From assembly GCA_032622095.1 (NCBI GenBank), contig CP136061.1, positions 5,094,734 through 5,158,733 on the forward strand: a stretch of 64,000 nt of DNA, in the 5' to 3' direction. The DNA comes from Siphonodentalium dalli. Taxonomy: Eukaryota > Mollusca > Scaphopoda > Gadilida > Siphonodentaliidae. How positions within the stretch are numbered: position 1 is the first letter of the stretch; each line of letters starts with the position of its first letter. Of the stretch, positions 1-13,341 are shown in pieces. The position numbers and the translations under genes were made by a program. The notes below the pieces were generated by a model that was given only the letters and a program-made list of their open reading frames with translations, searched no databases and had not been told where the DNA came from.

Positions 1-3000
1 GTCATCTGATTCAGTATGCCAGCATGCTGTTATTAGAGACCTTTATATAAGCATCAATGTTCACTTCTGATTATGTGTTTAGTCGCAGGTCATCTGATTC
101 AGTATGCCAGCATGCTGTTATTAGAGACCTTTATATAAGCATCAGTGTTCACTTCTGATTATGTGTTTAGTCGTAGGTCATCTGATTCAGTATGCCAGCA
201 TGCTGTTATTAGAGACCTTTATATAAGCATCAATGTTCACTTCTGATTATGTGTTTAGTCGAAGGTTATTTGATTCAGTATGTCAGAATGCTGTTATTAG
301 AGACCTTTATATAAGCATCAATGTTCACTTCTGATTATGTGTTTAGTCGCAGGTCATCTGATTCAGTATGCCAGCATGCTGTTATTAGAGACCTTTATAT
401 AAGCATCAATGTTCACTTCTGATTATGTGTTTAGTCGAAGGTCATTTGATTCAGTATGTCAGAATGCTGTTATTAGAGACATTTATATAAGCATCAATGT
501 TCACTTCTGATTATGTGTTTAGTCGTATGTCATCTGATTCAGTATGCCAGCATATTGTTATTAGATACCTTTATATAAGCCGCACTGTTCACTTCTGATT
601 ATGTGTTTAGTCGTAGGTCATATGGTTCAATATGCCAGCATGCTGTTATTAGATACCTTTATATAAGCCTCAATGTTCACTTCTGATTATGTGTTTTGTC
701 GCAGGTCATCTGATTCAGTATGCCAGAATGCTGTTATTAGATACCTTTATATAAGCCTCCATGTTCACTTCTGATTATGTGTTTAGTCGAAGGTCATTTG
801 ATTCAGTATGTCAGCATGCTGTTATTAGAAACCGTTATATAAGCCGCACTGTTCACTTCTGATTATGTGTTTAATCGCAGATCATCTGATTCAGTATGCC
901 AGCATGCTATTATTAGAGACAGTTATATAAGCCTCAGTGTTCACTTCTGATTATGTGTTTAGTCGTAGGTCATCTGATTCAATATGCCAGCATGCTGTTA
1001 TTAGAGACCTTTATATAAGCCTCAATGTTCACTTCTGATTATGTGTTTTGTCGCAGGTCATCTGATTCAGTATGCCAGCATGCTGTTATTAGATACCTTT
1101 ATATAAACCTCCATGTTCACTTCTGATTATGCGTTTAGTCGAAGGTCATTTGATTCAGTATGTCCGCATGTTGTTATTAGAGACCTGTATATAAGCCGCA
1201 CTGTTCACTTCTGATTATGTGTTTAGTCGAAGGTCATCTGATTCAGTATGTCAGCATGCTGTTATTATATATCTTTATATAAGTCTCAATGTTCACTTCT
1301 GATTATGTGTTTAGTCGTAGGTCATCTGATTCAGTACTCCAGCATGCTGTTATTAGTGACCTTGATATAAGCCTCATTGTTCACTTCTGATTATGTTTTT
1401 AGTCGCAGGTCATCTGATTCAGTATGTCAGCATGCTGTTATTAGAGACCTTTATATAAGCCTCAATGTTCACTTCTGATTATGTGTTTAGTTGTAGGTTA
1501 TCTCATTCAGTATGCCAGCATGCTGTTATTAGAGACCTTTATATAAGATTCAATGTTCACTTCTGATTATGTGTTTAGTCGTAGGTCATCTGATTCAGTA
1601 TACCAGCATGTTGTTATTAGAGACATTTATATAAGCCTCACTATTCACTTCTGATTATATGTTTAGTCGTAGGTCATCTGATTCAGTATCCCAGCATGCT
1701 GTTATTAGAGACCTTTATATAAGCATCAATGTTCACTTCTGATTATGTGTTTAGTCGTAGGTCATTTGATTCAGTATGCCAGCATGCTGTTATTAGAGAC
1801 CTTTATATAAGCATCAATGTTCACTTCTGATTATGTGTTTAGTCGAATTTCAGTTGATTCAGTATGTCAGCATGCTGTTATTAGAGACTTTTATATAAGT
1901 CTCATTGTTCACTTCTGATTGTGTGTTTAGTCGCAGGTCATCTGATTCAGTATGCCAGCATGCTGCTATTAGAGACCTTTATATAAGCATCAATGTTCAC
2001 TTCTGATTATGTGTTTAGTCGAAGGTCATTTGATTCAGTATGTCAGAATGCTGTTATTAGAGACCTTTATATAAGCATCAATGTTCACTTCTGATTATGT
2101 GTTTAGTCGTATGTCATCTGATTCAGTATGCCAGCATATTGTTATTAGATACCTTTATATAAGCCGCACTGTTCACTTCTGATTATGTGTTTAGTCGTAT
2201 GTCATCTGATTCAGTATGCCAGCATATTGTTATTAGATACCTTTATATAAGCCTCAATGTTCACTTCTGATTATGTGTTTAGTCGTAGGTCATATGGTTC
2301 AATATGCCAGCATGCTGTTATTAGAGACCTTGATATAAGCCTCAATGTTCACTTCTGATTATTTGTTTAGTCGAAGGTCAGTTGATTCAGTATGTCAGCA
2401 TGCTGTTATTAGAGACCTTTATATAAGTCTCATTGTTCACTTCTGATTATGTGTTTAGTCGCAGGTCATCTGATTCAGTATGCCAGCATGCTGTTATTAG
2501 AGACCTTTATATAAGCATCAATGTTCACTCCTGATTATGTGTTTAGTCGCAGGTCATCTGATTCAGTATGCCAGCATGCTGTTATTAGAGACCTTTATAT
2601 AAGCATCAGTGTTCACTTCTGATTATGTGTTTAGTCGTAGGTCATCTGATTCAGTATATCAGCATGCTGTTATTAGAGACCTTTATATAAGCCTCTATGT
2701 TCACTTCTGATTATGTGTTTAGTCGAAGGTCATCTGATTCAGTATATCAGCATGCTGTTATTAGAGACCTTTATATAAGCCTCTATGTTCACTTCTGATT
2801 ATGTGTTTAGTCGAAGGTCAGTTGATTCAGTATGTCAGCATGCTGTTATTAGAGACCTTTATATAAGTCTCATTGTTCACTTCTGATTATGTGTTTAGTC
2901 GAAGGTCATTTGATTCAGTATGTCAGAATGCTGTTATTAGAGACCTTTATATAAGCATCAATGTTCACTTCTGATTATGTGTTTAGTCGAAGGTCATTTG

Positions 3001-6000
3001 ATTCAGTATGTCAGAATGCTGTTATTAGAGACCTTTATATAAGCATCAATGTTCACTTCTGAGTATGTGTTTAGTCGTAGGTCATCTGATTCAGTATGCC
3101 AGCATATTGTTATTAGATACCTTTATATAAGCCGCACTGTTCACTTCTGATTATGTGTTTAGTCGTAGGTCATCTGATTCAATATGCCAGCATGCTGTTA
3201 TTAGAGACCTTTATATAAGCCTCAATGTTCACTTCTGATTATGTGTTTTGTCGCAGGTCATCTGATTCAGTATGCCAGCATGCTGTTATTAGATACCTTT
3301 ATATAAACCTCCATGTTCACTTCTGATTATGTGTTTAGTCGAAGGTCATTTGATTCAGTATGTCCGCATGTTGTTATTAGGGACCTGTATATAAGCCGCA
3401 CTGTTCACTTCTGATTATGTGTTTAGTCGAAGGTCATCTGATTCAGTATGTCAGCATGCTGTTATTATATATCTTTATATAAGTCTCAATGTTCACTTCT
3501 GATTATGTGTTTAGTCGTAGGTCATCTGATTCAGTACTCCAGCATGCTGTTATTAGTGACCTTGATATAAGCCTCATTGTTCACTTCTGATTATGTTTTT
3601 AGTCGCAGGTCATCTGATTCAGTATGTCAGCATGCTGTTATTAGAGACCTTTATATAAGCCTCAATGTTCACTTCTGATTATGTGTTTAGTTGTAGGTCA
3701 TCTCATTCAGTATGCCAGCATGCTGTTATTAGAGACCTTTATATAAGATTCAATGTTCACTTCTGATTATGTGTTTAGTCGTAGGTCATCTGATTCAGTA
3801 TCCCAGCATGCTTTTATTAGAGACCTTTATATAAGCATCAATGTTCACTTCTGATTATGTGTTTAGTCGTAGGTCATTTGATTCAGTATGCCAGCATGCT
3901 GTTATTAGAGACCTTTATATAAGCATCAATGTTCACTTCTGATTATGTGTTTAGTCGAATTTCAGTTAATTCAGTATGTCAGCATGCTGTTATTAGAGAC
4001 CTTTATATAAGTCTCATTGTTCACTTCTGATTGTGTGTTTAGTCGCAGGTCATCTGATTCAGTATGCCAGCATGCTGTTATTAGAGACCTTTATATAAGC
4101 ATCAATGTTCACTTCTGATTATGTGTTTAGTCGAAGGTCATTTGATTCAGTATGTCAGAATGCTGTTATTAGAGACCTTTATATAAGCATCAATGTTCAC
4201 TTCTGATTATGTGTTTAGTCTTATGTCATCTGATTCAGTATGCCAGCATATTGTTATTAGATACCTTTATATAAGCCGCACTGTTCACTTCTGATTATGT
4301 GTTTAGTCGTAGGTCATATGGTTCAATATGCCAGCATGCTGTTATTAGAGACCTTGATATAAGCCTCAATGTTCACTTCTGATTATGTGTTTAGTCGAAG
4401 GTCAGTTGATTCAGTATGTCAGCATGCTGTTATTAGAGACCTTTATATAAGTCTCATTGTTCACTTCTGATTATGTGTTTAGTCGCAGGTCATCTGATTC
4501 AGTATGCCAGCATGCTGTTATTAGAGACCTTTATATAAGCATCAATGTTCACTTCTGATTATGTGTTTAGTCGCAGGTCATCTGATTCAGTATGCCAGCA
4601 TGCTGTTATTAGAGACCTTTATATAAGCATCAGTGTTCACTTCTGATTATGTGTTTAGTCGTAGGTCATCTGATTCAGTATGCCAGCATGCTGTTATTAG
4701 AGACCTTTATATAAGCATCAATGTTCACTTCTGATTATGTGTTTAGTCGAAGGTCATTTGATTCAGTATGTCAGAATGCTGTTATTAGAGACCTTTATAT
4801 AAGCATCAATGTTCACTTCTGATTATGTGTTTAGTCGCAGGTCATCTGATTCAGTATGCCAGCATGCTGTTATTAGAGACCTTTATATAAGCATCAATGT
4901 TCACTTCTGATTATGTGTTTAGTCGAAGGTCATTTGATTCAGTATGTCAGAATGCTGTTATTAGAGACATTTATATAAGCATCAATGTTCACTTCTGATT
5001 ATGTGTTTAGTCGTATGTCATCTGATTCAGTATGCCAGCATATTGTTATTAGATACCTTTATATAAGCCGCACTGTTCAGTTCTGATTATGTGTTTAGTC
5101 GTAGGTCATATGGTTCAATATGCCAGCATGCTGTTATTAGATACCTTTATATAAGCCTCAATGTTCACTTCTGATTATGTGTTTTGTCGCAGGTCATCTG
5201 ATTCAGTATGCCAGAATGCTGTTATTAGATACCTTTATATAAGCCTCCATGTTCACTTCTGATTATGTGTTTAGTCGAAGGTCATTTGATTCAGTATGTC
5301 AGCATGCTGTTATTAGAAACCGTTATATAAGCCGCACTGTTCACTTCTGATTATGTGTTTAATCGCAGATCATCTGATTCAGTATGCCAGCATGCTATTA
5401 TTAGAGACAGTTATATAAGCCTCAGTGTTCACTTCTGATTATGTGTTTAGTCGTAGGTCATCTGATTCAATATGCCAGCATGCTGTTATTAGAGACCTTT
5501 ATATAAGCCTCAATGTTCACTTCTGATTATGTGTTTTGTCGCAGGTCATCTGATTCAGTATGCCAGCATGCTGTTATTAGATACCTTTATATAAACCTCC
5601 ATGTTCACTTCTGATTATGTGTTTAGTCGAAGGTCATTTGATTCAGTATGTCCGCATGTTGTTATTAGAGACCTGTATATAAGCCGCACTGTTCACTTCT
5701 GATTATGTGTTTAGTCGAAGGTCATCTGATTCAGTATGTCAGCATGCTGTTATTATATATCTTTATATAAGTCTCAATGTTCACTTCTGATTATGTGTTT
5801 AGTCGTAGGTCATCTGATTCAGTACTCCAGCATGCTGTTATTAGTGACCTTGATATAAGCCTCATTGTTCACTTCTGATTATGTTTTTAGTCGCAGGTCA
5901 TCTGATTCAGTATGTCAGCATGCTGTTATTAGAGACCTTTATATAAGCCTCAATGTTCACTTCTGATTATGTGTTTAGTTGTAGGTTATCTCATTCAGTA

Positions 6001-6194
6001 TGCCAGCATGCTGTTATTAGAGACCTTTATATAAGATTCAATGTTCACTTCTGATTATGTGTTTAGTCGTAGGTCATCTGATTCAGTATCCCAGCATGCT
6101 GTTATTAGAGACCTTTATATAAGCATCAATGTTCACTTCTGATTATGTGTTTAGTCGTAGGTCATTTGATTCAGTATGCCAGCATGCTGTTATT
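1..6194 (+). repeat. 88-bp satellite array, forward arm
   Basis: About 70 head-to-tail copies of an AT-rich 88-bp monomer run from the window edge to 6194. Successive monomers start at 1, 89 and 177. Each holds the palindromic words AGCATGCT and TTATATAA and ends with a variant of TTTAGTCGNAG. Copies differ by a few substitutions. Diagnostic variants recur at larger spacing: a TTATATATCTTT variant at about 1261, 3461 and 5749, that is 25 and 26 monomers apart. The first 1.7 kb recurs almost unchanged from 4489. No open reading frame crosses it. It behaves as non-coding satellite DNA; a centromeric or heterochromatic role is only a guess. Confidence 0.97.
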
Positions 6195-9100
6195 CTTCGA
6201 CTAAACACATAATCAGAAGTGAACATGGAGGTTTATATAAAGGTATCTAATAACAGCATGCTGGCATACTGAATCAGATGACCTGCGACAAAACACATAA
6301 TCAGAAGTGAACATTGAGGCTTATATAAAGGTATCTAATAACAGCATGCTGGCATACTGAATCAGATGAACTACGATTAACACATAATCAGAAATGAAAA
6401 TTGAGGCTTATATAAAGGTCTCTAATAACAGCATGCTGGCATACTGAATCAAATGAGATACGACTAAACACATAATCAGAAGTGAACATTGAATCTTATA
6501 TAAAGGTCTCTAATAACAGCATGCTGGCATACTGAATCAAATGACCTACGACTAAACACATAATCAGAAGTGAACATTGATGCTTATATAAAGGTCTCTA
6601 ATAACAGCATGCTGGGATACTGAATCAGATGACCTACGACTAAACACATAATCAGAAGTGAACGATGAGGCTTATATCAAGGTCACTAATAACAGCATGC
6701 TGGCATAATGAATCAGATGACCTACGACTAAACACATAATCAGTAGTGAACATTGAGACTTATATAAAGATATATAATAACAGCATGCTGACATACTGAA
6801 TCAGATGACCTTCGACTAAACACATAATCAGAAGTGAACAATGAGGCTTATATCAAGGACTCTAATAACAGCATGCTGGCATAATGAATCAGATGACCTA
6901 CGACTAAACACAAAATCAAAAGTGAACATTGTGGCTTATATAAAGGTCTCTAATAACAGCATGCTGGCATACTGAATGAGATGACCTACTACTAAACACA
7001 TAATCAGAAGTGAACATTGAGGCTTATATAAAGGTATCTAATAACAGCATGCTGGCATACTGAATCAGATGAACTACGATTAACACATAATCAGAAGTGA
7101 AAATTGAGGCTTATATAAAGGTCTCTAATAACAGCATGCTGGCATACTGAATCAAATGACCTACGACTAAACACATAATCAGAAGTGAACATTGAATCTT
7201 ATATAAAGGTCTCTAATAACAGCATGCTGGCATACTGAATGAGATGACCTACAACTAAACACATAATCAAAAGTGAACATTGAGGCTTATATAAAGGTCT
7301 CTAATAACAGCATGCTGGCATACTGAATCAGATGACCTACGACTAAACACATAATCAGACGTGAACATTGAGACTTATATAAAGATATATAATAACAGCA
7401 TGCTGGCATACTCAATCAGATGACCTACGACTAAACACATAATCAGAAGTGAACACTGAGGCTTATATAACTGTCTCTAATAATAGCATGCTGGCATACT
7501 GAATCAGATGATCTGCGATTAAACACATAATCAGAAGTGAACAGTGCGGCTTATATAACGGTTTCTAATAACAGCATGCTGACATACTGAATCAAATGAC
7601 CTTCGACTAAACACATAATCAGAAGTGAACATGGAGGCTTATATAAAGGTATCTAATAACAGCATTCTGGCATACTGAATCAGATGACCTGCGACAAAAC
7701 ACATAATCAGAAGTGAACATTGAGGCTTATATAAAGGTATCTAATAACAGCATGCTGGCATATTGAACCATATGACCTACGACTAAACACATAATCAGAA
7801 GTGAACAGTGCGGCTTATATAAAGGTATCTAATAACAATATGCTGGCATACTGAATCAGATGACATACGACTAAACACATAATCAGAAGTGAACATTGAT
7901 GCTTATATAAAGGTCTCTAATAACAGCATTCTGACATACTGAATCAAATGACCTTAAACTAAACACATAATCAGAAGTGAACATTGATGCTTATATAAAG
8001 GTCTCTAATAACAGCATGCTGGCATACTGAATCAGATGACCTGCGACTAAACACACAAACAGAAGTGAACAATGAGACTTATATAAAGGTCTCTAATAAC
8101 AGCATGCTGACATACTGAATCAACTGAAATTCGACTAAACACATAATCAGAAGTGAACATTGATGCTTATATAAAGGTCTCTAATAACAGCATGCTGGCA
8201 TACTGAATCAAATGACCTACGACTAAACACATAATCAGAAGTGAACATTGAATCTTATATAAAGGTCTCTAATAACAGCATGCTGACATACTGAATCAGA
8301 TGACCTGCGACTAAAAACATAATCAGAAGTGAACAATGAGGCTTATATCAAGGTCACTAATAACAGCATGCTGGAGTACTGAATCAGATGACCTACGACT
8401 AAACACATAATCAGAAGTGAACATTGAGACTTATATAAAGATATATAATAACAGCATGCTGACATACTGAATCAGATGACCTTCGACTAAACACATAATC
8501 AGAAGTGAACAGTGCGGCTTATATACAGGTCTCTAATAACAACATGCGGACATACTGAATCAAATGACCTTCGACTAAACACATAATCAGAAGTGAACAT
8601 GGAGGTTTATATAAAGGTATCTAATAACAGCATGCTGGCATACTGAATCAGATGACCTGCGACAAAACACATAATCAGAAGTGAACATTGAGGCTTATAT
8701 AAAGGTCTCTAATAACAGCATGCTGGCATATTGAATCAGATGACCTACGACTAAACACATAATCAGAAGTGAACAGTGCGGCTTATATAAAGGTATCTAA
8801 TAACAATATGCTGGCATACTGAATCAGATGACCTACGACTAAACACATACTCAGAAGTGAACATTGATGCTTATATAAAGGTCTCTAATAACAGCATTCT
8901 GACATACTGAATCAAATGACCTTCGACTAAACACATAATCAGAAGTGAACATTGATGCTTATATAAAGGTCTCTAATAACAGCATTCTGACATACTGAAT
9001 CAAATGACCTTCGACTAAACACATAATCAGAAGTGAACAATGAGACTTATATAAAGGTCTCTAATAACAGCATGCTGACATACTGAATCAACTGACCTTC

Positions 9101-9538
9101 GACTAAACACATAATCAGAAGTGAACATAGAGGCTTATATAAAGGTCTCTAATAACAGCATGCTGATATACTGAATCAGATGACTTTCGACTAAACACAT
9201 AATCAGAAGTGAACATAGAGGCTTATATAAAGGTCTCTAATAACAGCATGCTGATATACTGAATCAGATGACCTACGACTAAACACATAATCAGAAGTGA
9301 ACATAGAGGCTTATATAAAGGTCTCTAATAACAGCATTCTGACATACTGAATCAGATGACCTGCGACTAAACACATAATCAGGAGTGAACATTGATGCTT
9401 ATATAAAGGTCTCTAATAACAGCATGCTGACATACTGAATCAACTGACCTTCGACTAAACACATAATCAGAAGTGAACATTGAGGCTTATATCAAGGTCT
9501 CTAATAACAGCATGCTGGCATATTGAACCATATGACCT
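6195..9538 (-). repeat. 88-bp satellite array, inverted arm
   Basis: The same 88-bp monomer continues in reverse orientation for about 38 copies. The switch is abrupt: a forward monomer stops after CTGTTATT at 6194 and the next base begins CTTCGACTAAAC, the reverse complement of a monomer end. The arms are not mirror images copy by copy, because monomer variants and a few 1-2 base indels differ. A simple fold-back read artefact is therefore unlikely to explain the whole structure. A variant with GGAGGTTTATATAA occurs near 6223 and again near 8597, about 27 monomers apart, so higher-order structure exists here too. Confidence 0.95.
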
Positions 9539-9860
9539 CCCTCGCGTATGACCGGTGGATAATATGTTCATATGAGAACCTCCCCAACGTATGACCGGAG
9601 GATAATATGAGAACCTCCCTCGCGTATGACCGGTGGATAATATGAACTTCCACCGCGTATGACCGGCGGATAATATGTTCATATCAGAACCTCCCCCGCG
9701 TATGACCGGAGGATAATCTGAGAAATTCCCTCGCGTATGACCGGCGGATAATATGAACCTCCACCACGTATGACCGGCAGATAATATGTTCATATGAGAA
9801 CCCCCCGCGTATGACTGGCAGATAATATGAGAACCTCCACCGCATATGAATGGCGGACAC
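9539..9860 (+). repeat. Minisatellite with 111-bp three-step unit
   Basis: Nine copies of the core CGTATGACCGGNGGATAATATG start near 9546, 9589, 9624, 9657, 9700, 9735, 9768, 9809 and 9843. Spacings of 43, 35 and 33 bases repeat in order, giving a higher-order unit of 111 bp present twice plus a decayed third (41, 34). It abuts the inverted satellite arm directly. Open frames across it are products of the repeat. Confidence 0.9.
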
Positions 9861-10371
9861 ATAAGTTTTTAAGTCTATAAACACTATTTGATTTGAATAT
9901 TCTTTTGAATAGTCTTACCATTGACATATTCATTCGTTCAAAACAGTTGATCTATTTTGTAACTTGGCTTTTAGTCGCCGGGCTCCGGCATCTGGGCTTT
10001 TAGTCACAACTGAAATAAAAATAAGTGCGAATATCTTGGAGCGAATGTCTGCAACAATTTCACCGCCTGGTGTCTAATCCTACATTTTGATATACTATAC
10101 GCCCCATTCTATTGATTATACCAGCTGAAATCGATCCTGTAATTGTAAACATCGAGTCTATTTTTAGCTGTTTTATCGGCGCGTGTTTGCGTGTTCGCCA
10201 TTACAATATTCGCACTAAAACAGCCATATTGTAGCTAAAAACGAATGCATAGTATTATATTGCGTTATTTGATACCTAAAACTTGTTGTTTGCTAGCGTA
10301 TTCATCGAGAAATCTAAATTCTAAACATTAATGTCGAACGCAGTTTTTCGTGTTTGTGGCATTTTATGTTA
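9861..10371. other. Unique AT-rich spacer
   Basis: No gene or clear repeat. The only local structure is the phrase GGCTTTTAGTC occurring twice within 40 bases near 9965-10005. Confidence 0.5.
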
Positions 10372-10780
10372 GGTCAGTTGTCGACCGAATAATGTAACTT
10401 CCGTGTCCGGTCAGTGGCGGGGTTAATATGTGTGGATAGGGCGAATATGGACCTTTCGTTAGACACCAAAAAGGAGCCCTTTACGCGCTGTATTCCTCGA
10501 GATATCGGCCGTCCCACGCAATTTGAAAATCCTGTCCCGCAGATTGTCATTCTATTCCAAATTCCACCCCATGTTTGGTCAGTTGTCGATCAAATAATGC
10601 AACTTCTGGTGTCCGGTCAGTGGATGGGTTAATATGTGTGGATAGCGTGAATATGGGCATTTCGTTTGACACCAAAATGAGCCCCCTACGCCCTGTATTC
10701 CTCGAGATATCGGCCGTCCCACGCAATTTGAAATTCTGTCCCGCAGATTGTCGTTTTGTCCCATATCCATCCCATCCCGC
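10372..10780 (+). repeat. Tandem duplication, 205-bp unit
   Basis: Two diverged copies start at about 10372 and 10577, each opening with GGTCAGTTGTCGA and carrying CCTCGAGATATCGGCCGTCC and TCCCGCAGATTGTC. A third TCCCGCAGATTGTC follows near 10775. Short frames on both strands contain no recognisable domain. Confidence 0.85.
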
Positions 10781-11387
10781 AGATTGTCATGTCCCCAACG
10801 TGATACATTTCAACCACTAACTCGAGTAGAAGTATAATATGCTGGAGCAGAACACACGGGATGATAGTATGAGTGTCTATGGTATTACAGATGATCACAA
10901 AAATGAAGACTATGATGAAAGTAAAGAAAAAGTATTGAAAATCGTAAACAAATTACTGCCAATAAACTTATTGCAGCTGACAATATTAGTGCCCACATTC
11001 TATGATATAGACCATTCAAGGGGTATACCAGTGACACGTTTTATAAGAAATACAAAGAATTGTATTGTATAACGCCAAAAGAAAACTACTGAAGGGGAGC
11101 AAACACGGTACATAAATATGTCTGTGTAATAACTATGTTGTTTGATGTCTCCATAATATAATATTATACTCCAGACAGTTCTAATCGTCCACCTAATATA
11201 CCCATGCAAGTCATGCATGGAGTTCATTCCAAACATGCGACTCAGACAAGAAAACGCTGAAATAATCGATCCATTTATATATATAGCGCATTAGTGAATT
11301 AGTTTCGATGCACTTCACAGTAATTCTCACACCGGTCAGGATAAATGACACAGTTGTCACTCCCGTCTTCCAAAAGAAAGCTACCTC
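10781..11387. other. Unique sequence, no feature recognised
   Basis: Short frames of 77-94 codons occur on both strands, but none shows a recognisable motif or convincing exon structure. Confidence 0.4.
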
Positions 11388-11610
11388 ATCTGCTGCAAAG
11401 AATTCGTCAAGGCTAACATATTGATCTATCGCCACATAACACGCGCCGAGTAGCTGCTCTAAAGAATCCGTACGCGTGTCAATGCTAAAAAACACGCGCC
11501 GAGTAGCTGCTGTAAAGAATCCGTACGCTTGTCAATGCAACATACTGTTTTATCGACACATGCGCCGAATCAAGGTAAACATACTGATCTATCGACACGC
11601 GTGCCGAGTA
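11388..11610 (+). repeat. Short tandem repeat, ~50-bp unit
   Basis: Two near-identical ~50-bp copies (about 11439-11488 and 11489-11538) contain ACGCGCCGAGTAGCTGCT and AAAGAATCCGTACGC. Weaker versions flank them on both sides (AACATATTGATCTATCG near 11417, AACATACTGATCTATCG near 11577). Confidence 0.8.
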
Positions 11611-12051
11611 CTCGTTTAGCAAAATTAAAAATGAGTGGTGCGAAACTGTTACAATACGAGCGAACGTGCGTTGTTATCACAACTTGGAGCGAGATTTTAA
11701 CAGCGTTGGTTCCGAAAATTACACATCGTTCAATTCGGCCAAGCCACTGTTCTGTGAAACTCACATTAGACTAATCACGCTTTGAAGTCCACACTCGTCC
11801 AGATAATATGTTGCAATAATGAAATTTGAAAATGAGCAAAATTCAATTATTTGTCATTATATAACCTATGTATCTATTATGCACAAGGATCACAACGTGA
11901 CGCTATATTTAAACAGCGTACACGACGAAGTCACTGTTGTCACGTATTGTGTGGCACTCACAATAGACCACAGGCGGACTGCGATCCCATCTCGATGTGT
12001 CAAGAAAATAATGAAATACCTAACCGATCTAATGTAATTGTAAGTCTTCGT
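11611..12051. other. Unique sequence, no feature recognised
   Basis: Overlapping frames of 64-103 codons are present but none resembles a known protein. Confidence 0.4.
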
Positions 12052-12451
12052 TTAACCCTTTACCCAACAGAAGGGCCCTGTGCCAATGCATTCTCTTATA
12101 TATGCGAGTCGACCATAGGTCGCCTCGCATATATAAGAGAATGCATTGGCTTAACACATTAAAAATTATAAAATTGTTAAAGAATGTAAGAAAAAATGGT
12201 AAAAAGTGTTAAAAAAAGATTTTTTTTAGGCCAATGCATTCTCTTATATATGCGAGGCGACCTATGGTCGACTCGCATATATAAGAGAATGCATTGGCAC
12301 AGGGCATAACTGTAACTATCACAATGTGGTCAAGGAGCCGGTTCCAATGATATCCATATGTGTATGGTTCTATTGAGACAGACCGAAGATATTTTAAGCT
12401 GTTGAATCTTTATTTGGCCGGTTTTGGCCGGTTTGTTGGGTAAAGGGTTAA
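12052..12451. mobile_element. piggyBac-type MITE flanked by TTAA
   Basis: The element lies between two TTAA tetranucleotides (12052-12055 and 12448-12451). Its ends are perfect 14-bp inverted repeats, CCCTTTACCCAACA at 12056 and TGTTGGGTAAAGGG ending at 12447. TTAA duplication with CCCTTT ends is the hallmark of piggyBac-superfamily elements. The 392-bp body has no coding capacity, so it would need a transposase supplied elsewhere. It contains a second, apparently nested unit with long inverted ends made of palindromes. Confidence 0.8.
12076..12304. mobile_element. Nested hairpin element with ~74-bp inverted ends
   Basis: The left arm starts CCCTGTGCCAATGCATTCTC and the right arm is its near-exact reverse complement. 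Each arm is itself a 69-bp near-perfect palindrome (12082-12150 and 12230-12298) with 27-bp stems and a CGACC/GGTCG inner stem. About 80 AT-rich bases separate the arms. A third copy of the palindrome is at 63698-63766. No clear target duplication could be assigned, so its status as an independent element is an inference. Confidence 0.7.
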
Positions 12452-13165
12452 TCAGCCAATACGCCAAGGTTTTGATAGTAAACAATATGTAATCGGGATT
12501 CACGATTGGATGGCTAGTGGCATCTAATCGCGAGCACGGGTGGCACGTGATGTTCGATTGAATATCAGAGTGTAGGGTATCATATAGCCCCTTATACCAT
12601 AATATGTCAAATATAGCGAATTATCGAAATATGAAACACAACGGAAAAGTGAAATAGGAAAAAACAGCGAAATATCGGAATAAAAAATGCAGCGAAATGG
12701 CGAAACAGAGCGAAATATAGAAATAGGAAATTATTGTTATTAACTAAATAACGGAGATATTTTATGAAGTGTTTTTGACGAAACAACGGAAATATTTGAA
12801 GAAGTGTTTTAAAGAGCGTAACCCAAACCATTCTATTGTATGTACCTTATAATTTTCAAACGTGTTAAATTATGTGTCATGTTCACAGTAGTTCATGTTC
12901 AATAGTACACAAAATTTAACAATACTCGGAAAGATATCTGGTTTACCCAAATTTCTGACATGTTGGGTAGCGAACCGCTTCCAAGAGCAAAATGAGTATC
13001 TCCGCAGAACAAAATAGTTCTACTTTATACTGTTTTTAAAATGGACCCAGACATTTCATTGTCATTTCATTTATAAATAACAATTAAGATATAAAAAAAC
13101 AATTTAAAACAATTTAGATGAGTAAATCACTTGATAAATGTTTTTGATAATTCTCGTTTCGAATT
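12452..13165. other. Unique spacer with degenerate GCGAAATAT repeat
   Basis: 12603-12735 is a degenerate simple repeat built on GCGAAATAT/GGAAATA words. The rest is AT-rich with no recognised feature. Confidence 0.5.
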
Positions 13166-13341
13166 TTCCTATTCCGAAATGGTTGGCGATTATCACAATA
13201 TTCCAAGGGAACACCGTGTCCCGAACGTAACTACCACACGAACTCTGGGAAAACATTATCTCCAAGAAGGCAAATTTAAGTACGAACGTCCGAGAGTTCC
13301 CATCTCGTATTGCGATAATCGCCAACCGTTTAGGAATTGGA
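13166..13341. mobile_element. MITE with ~33-bp inverted ends
   Basis: The left end TTCCGAAATGGTTGGCGATT and the right end, read in reverse complement (CCTAAACGGTTGGCGATTAT), form imperfect inverted repeats that extend through ATC(A/G)CAATA. The inner motif GGGAACACCGTGT recurs at about 55756, where a second copy appears split by other DNA. No coding capacity. Confidence 0.7.

Noticed and set aside
1-6194. TTTATATAAG in every monomer as a promoter TATA box
   Set aside because: It recurs every 88 bp with no downstream gene; it is simply part of the AT-rich satellite.
1-9538. Repeats resembling a CRISPR array
   Set aside because: Monomers are contiguous with no unique spacers, and the window is clearly eukaryotic.
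9467-9884. 131- and 66-codon minus frames
   Set aside because: They run along the 111-bp minisatellite and give repeated peptides; no independent sign of coding.
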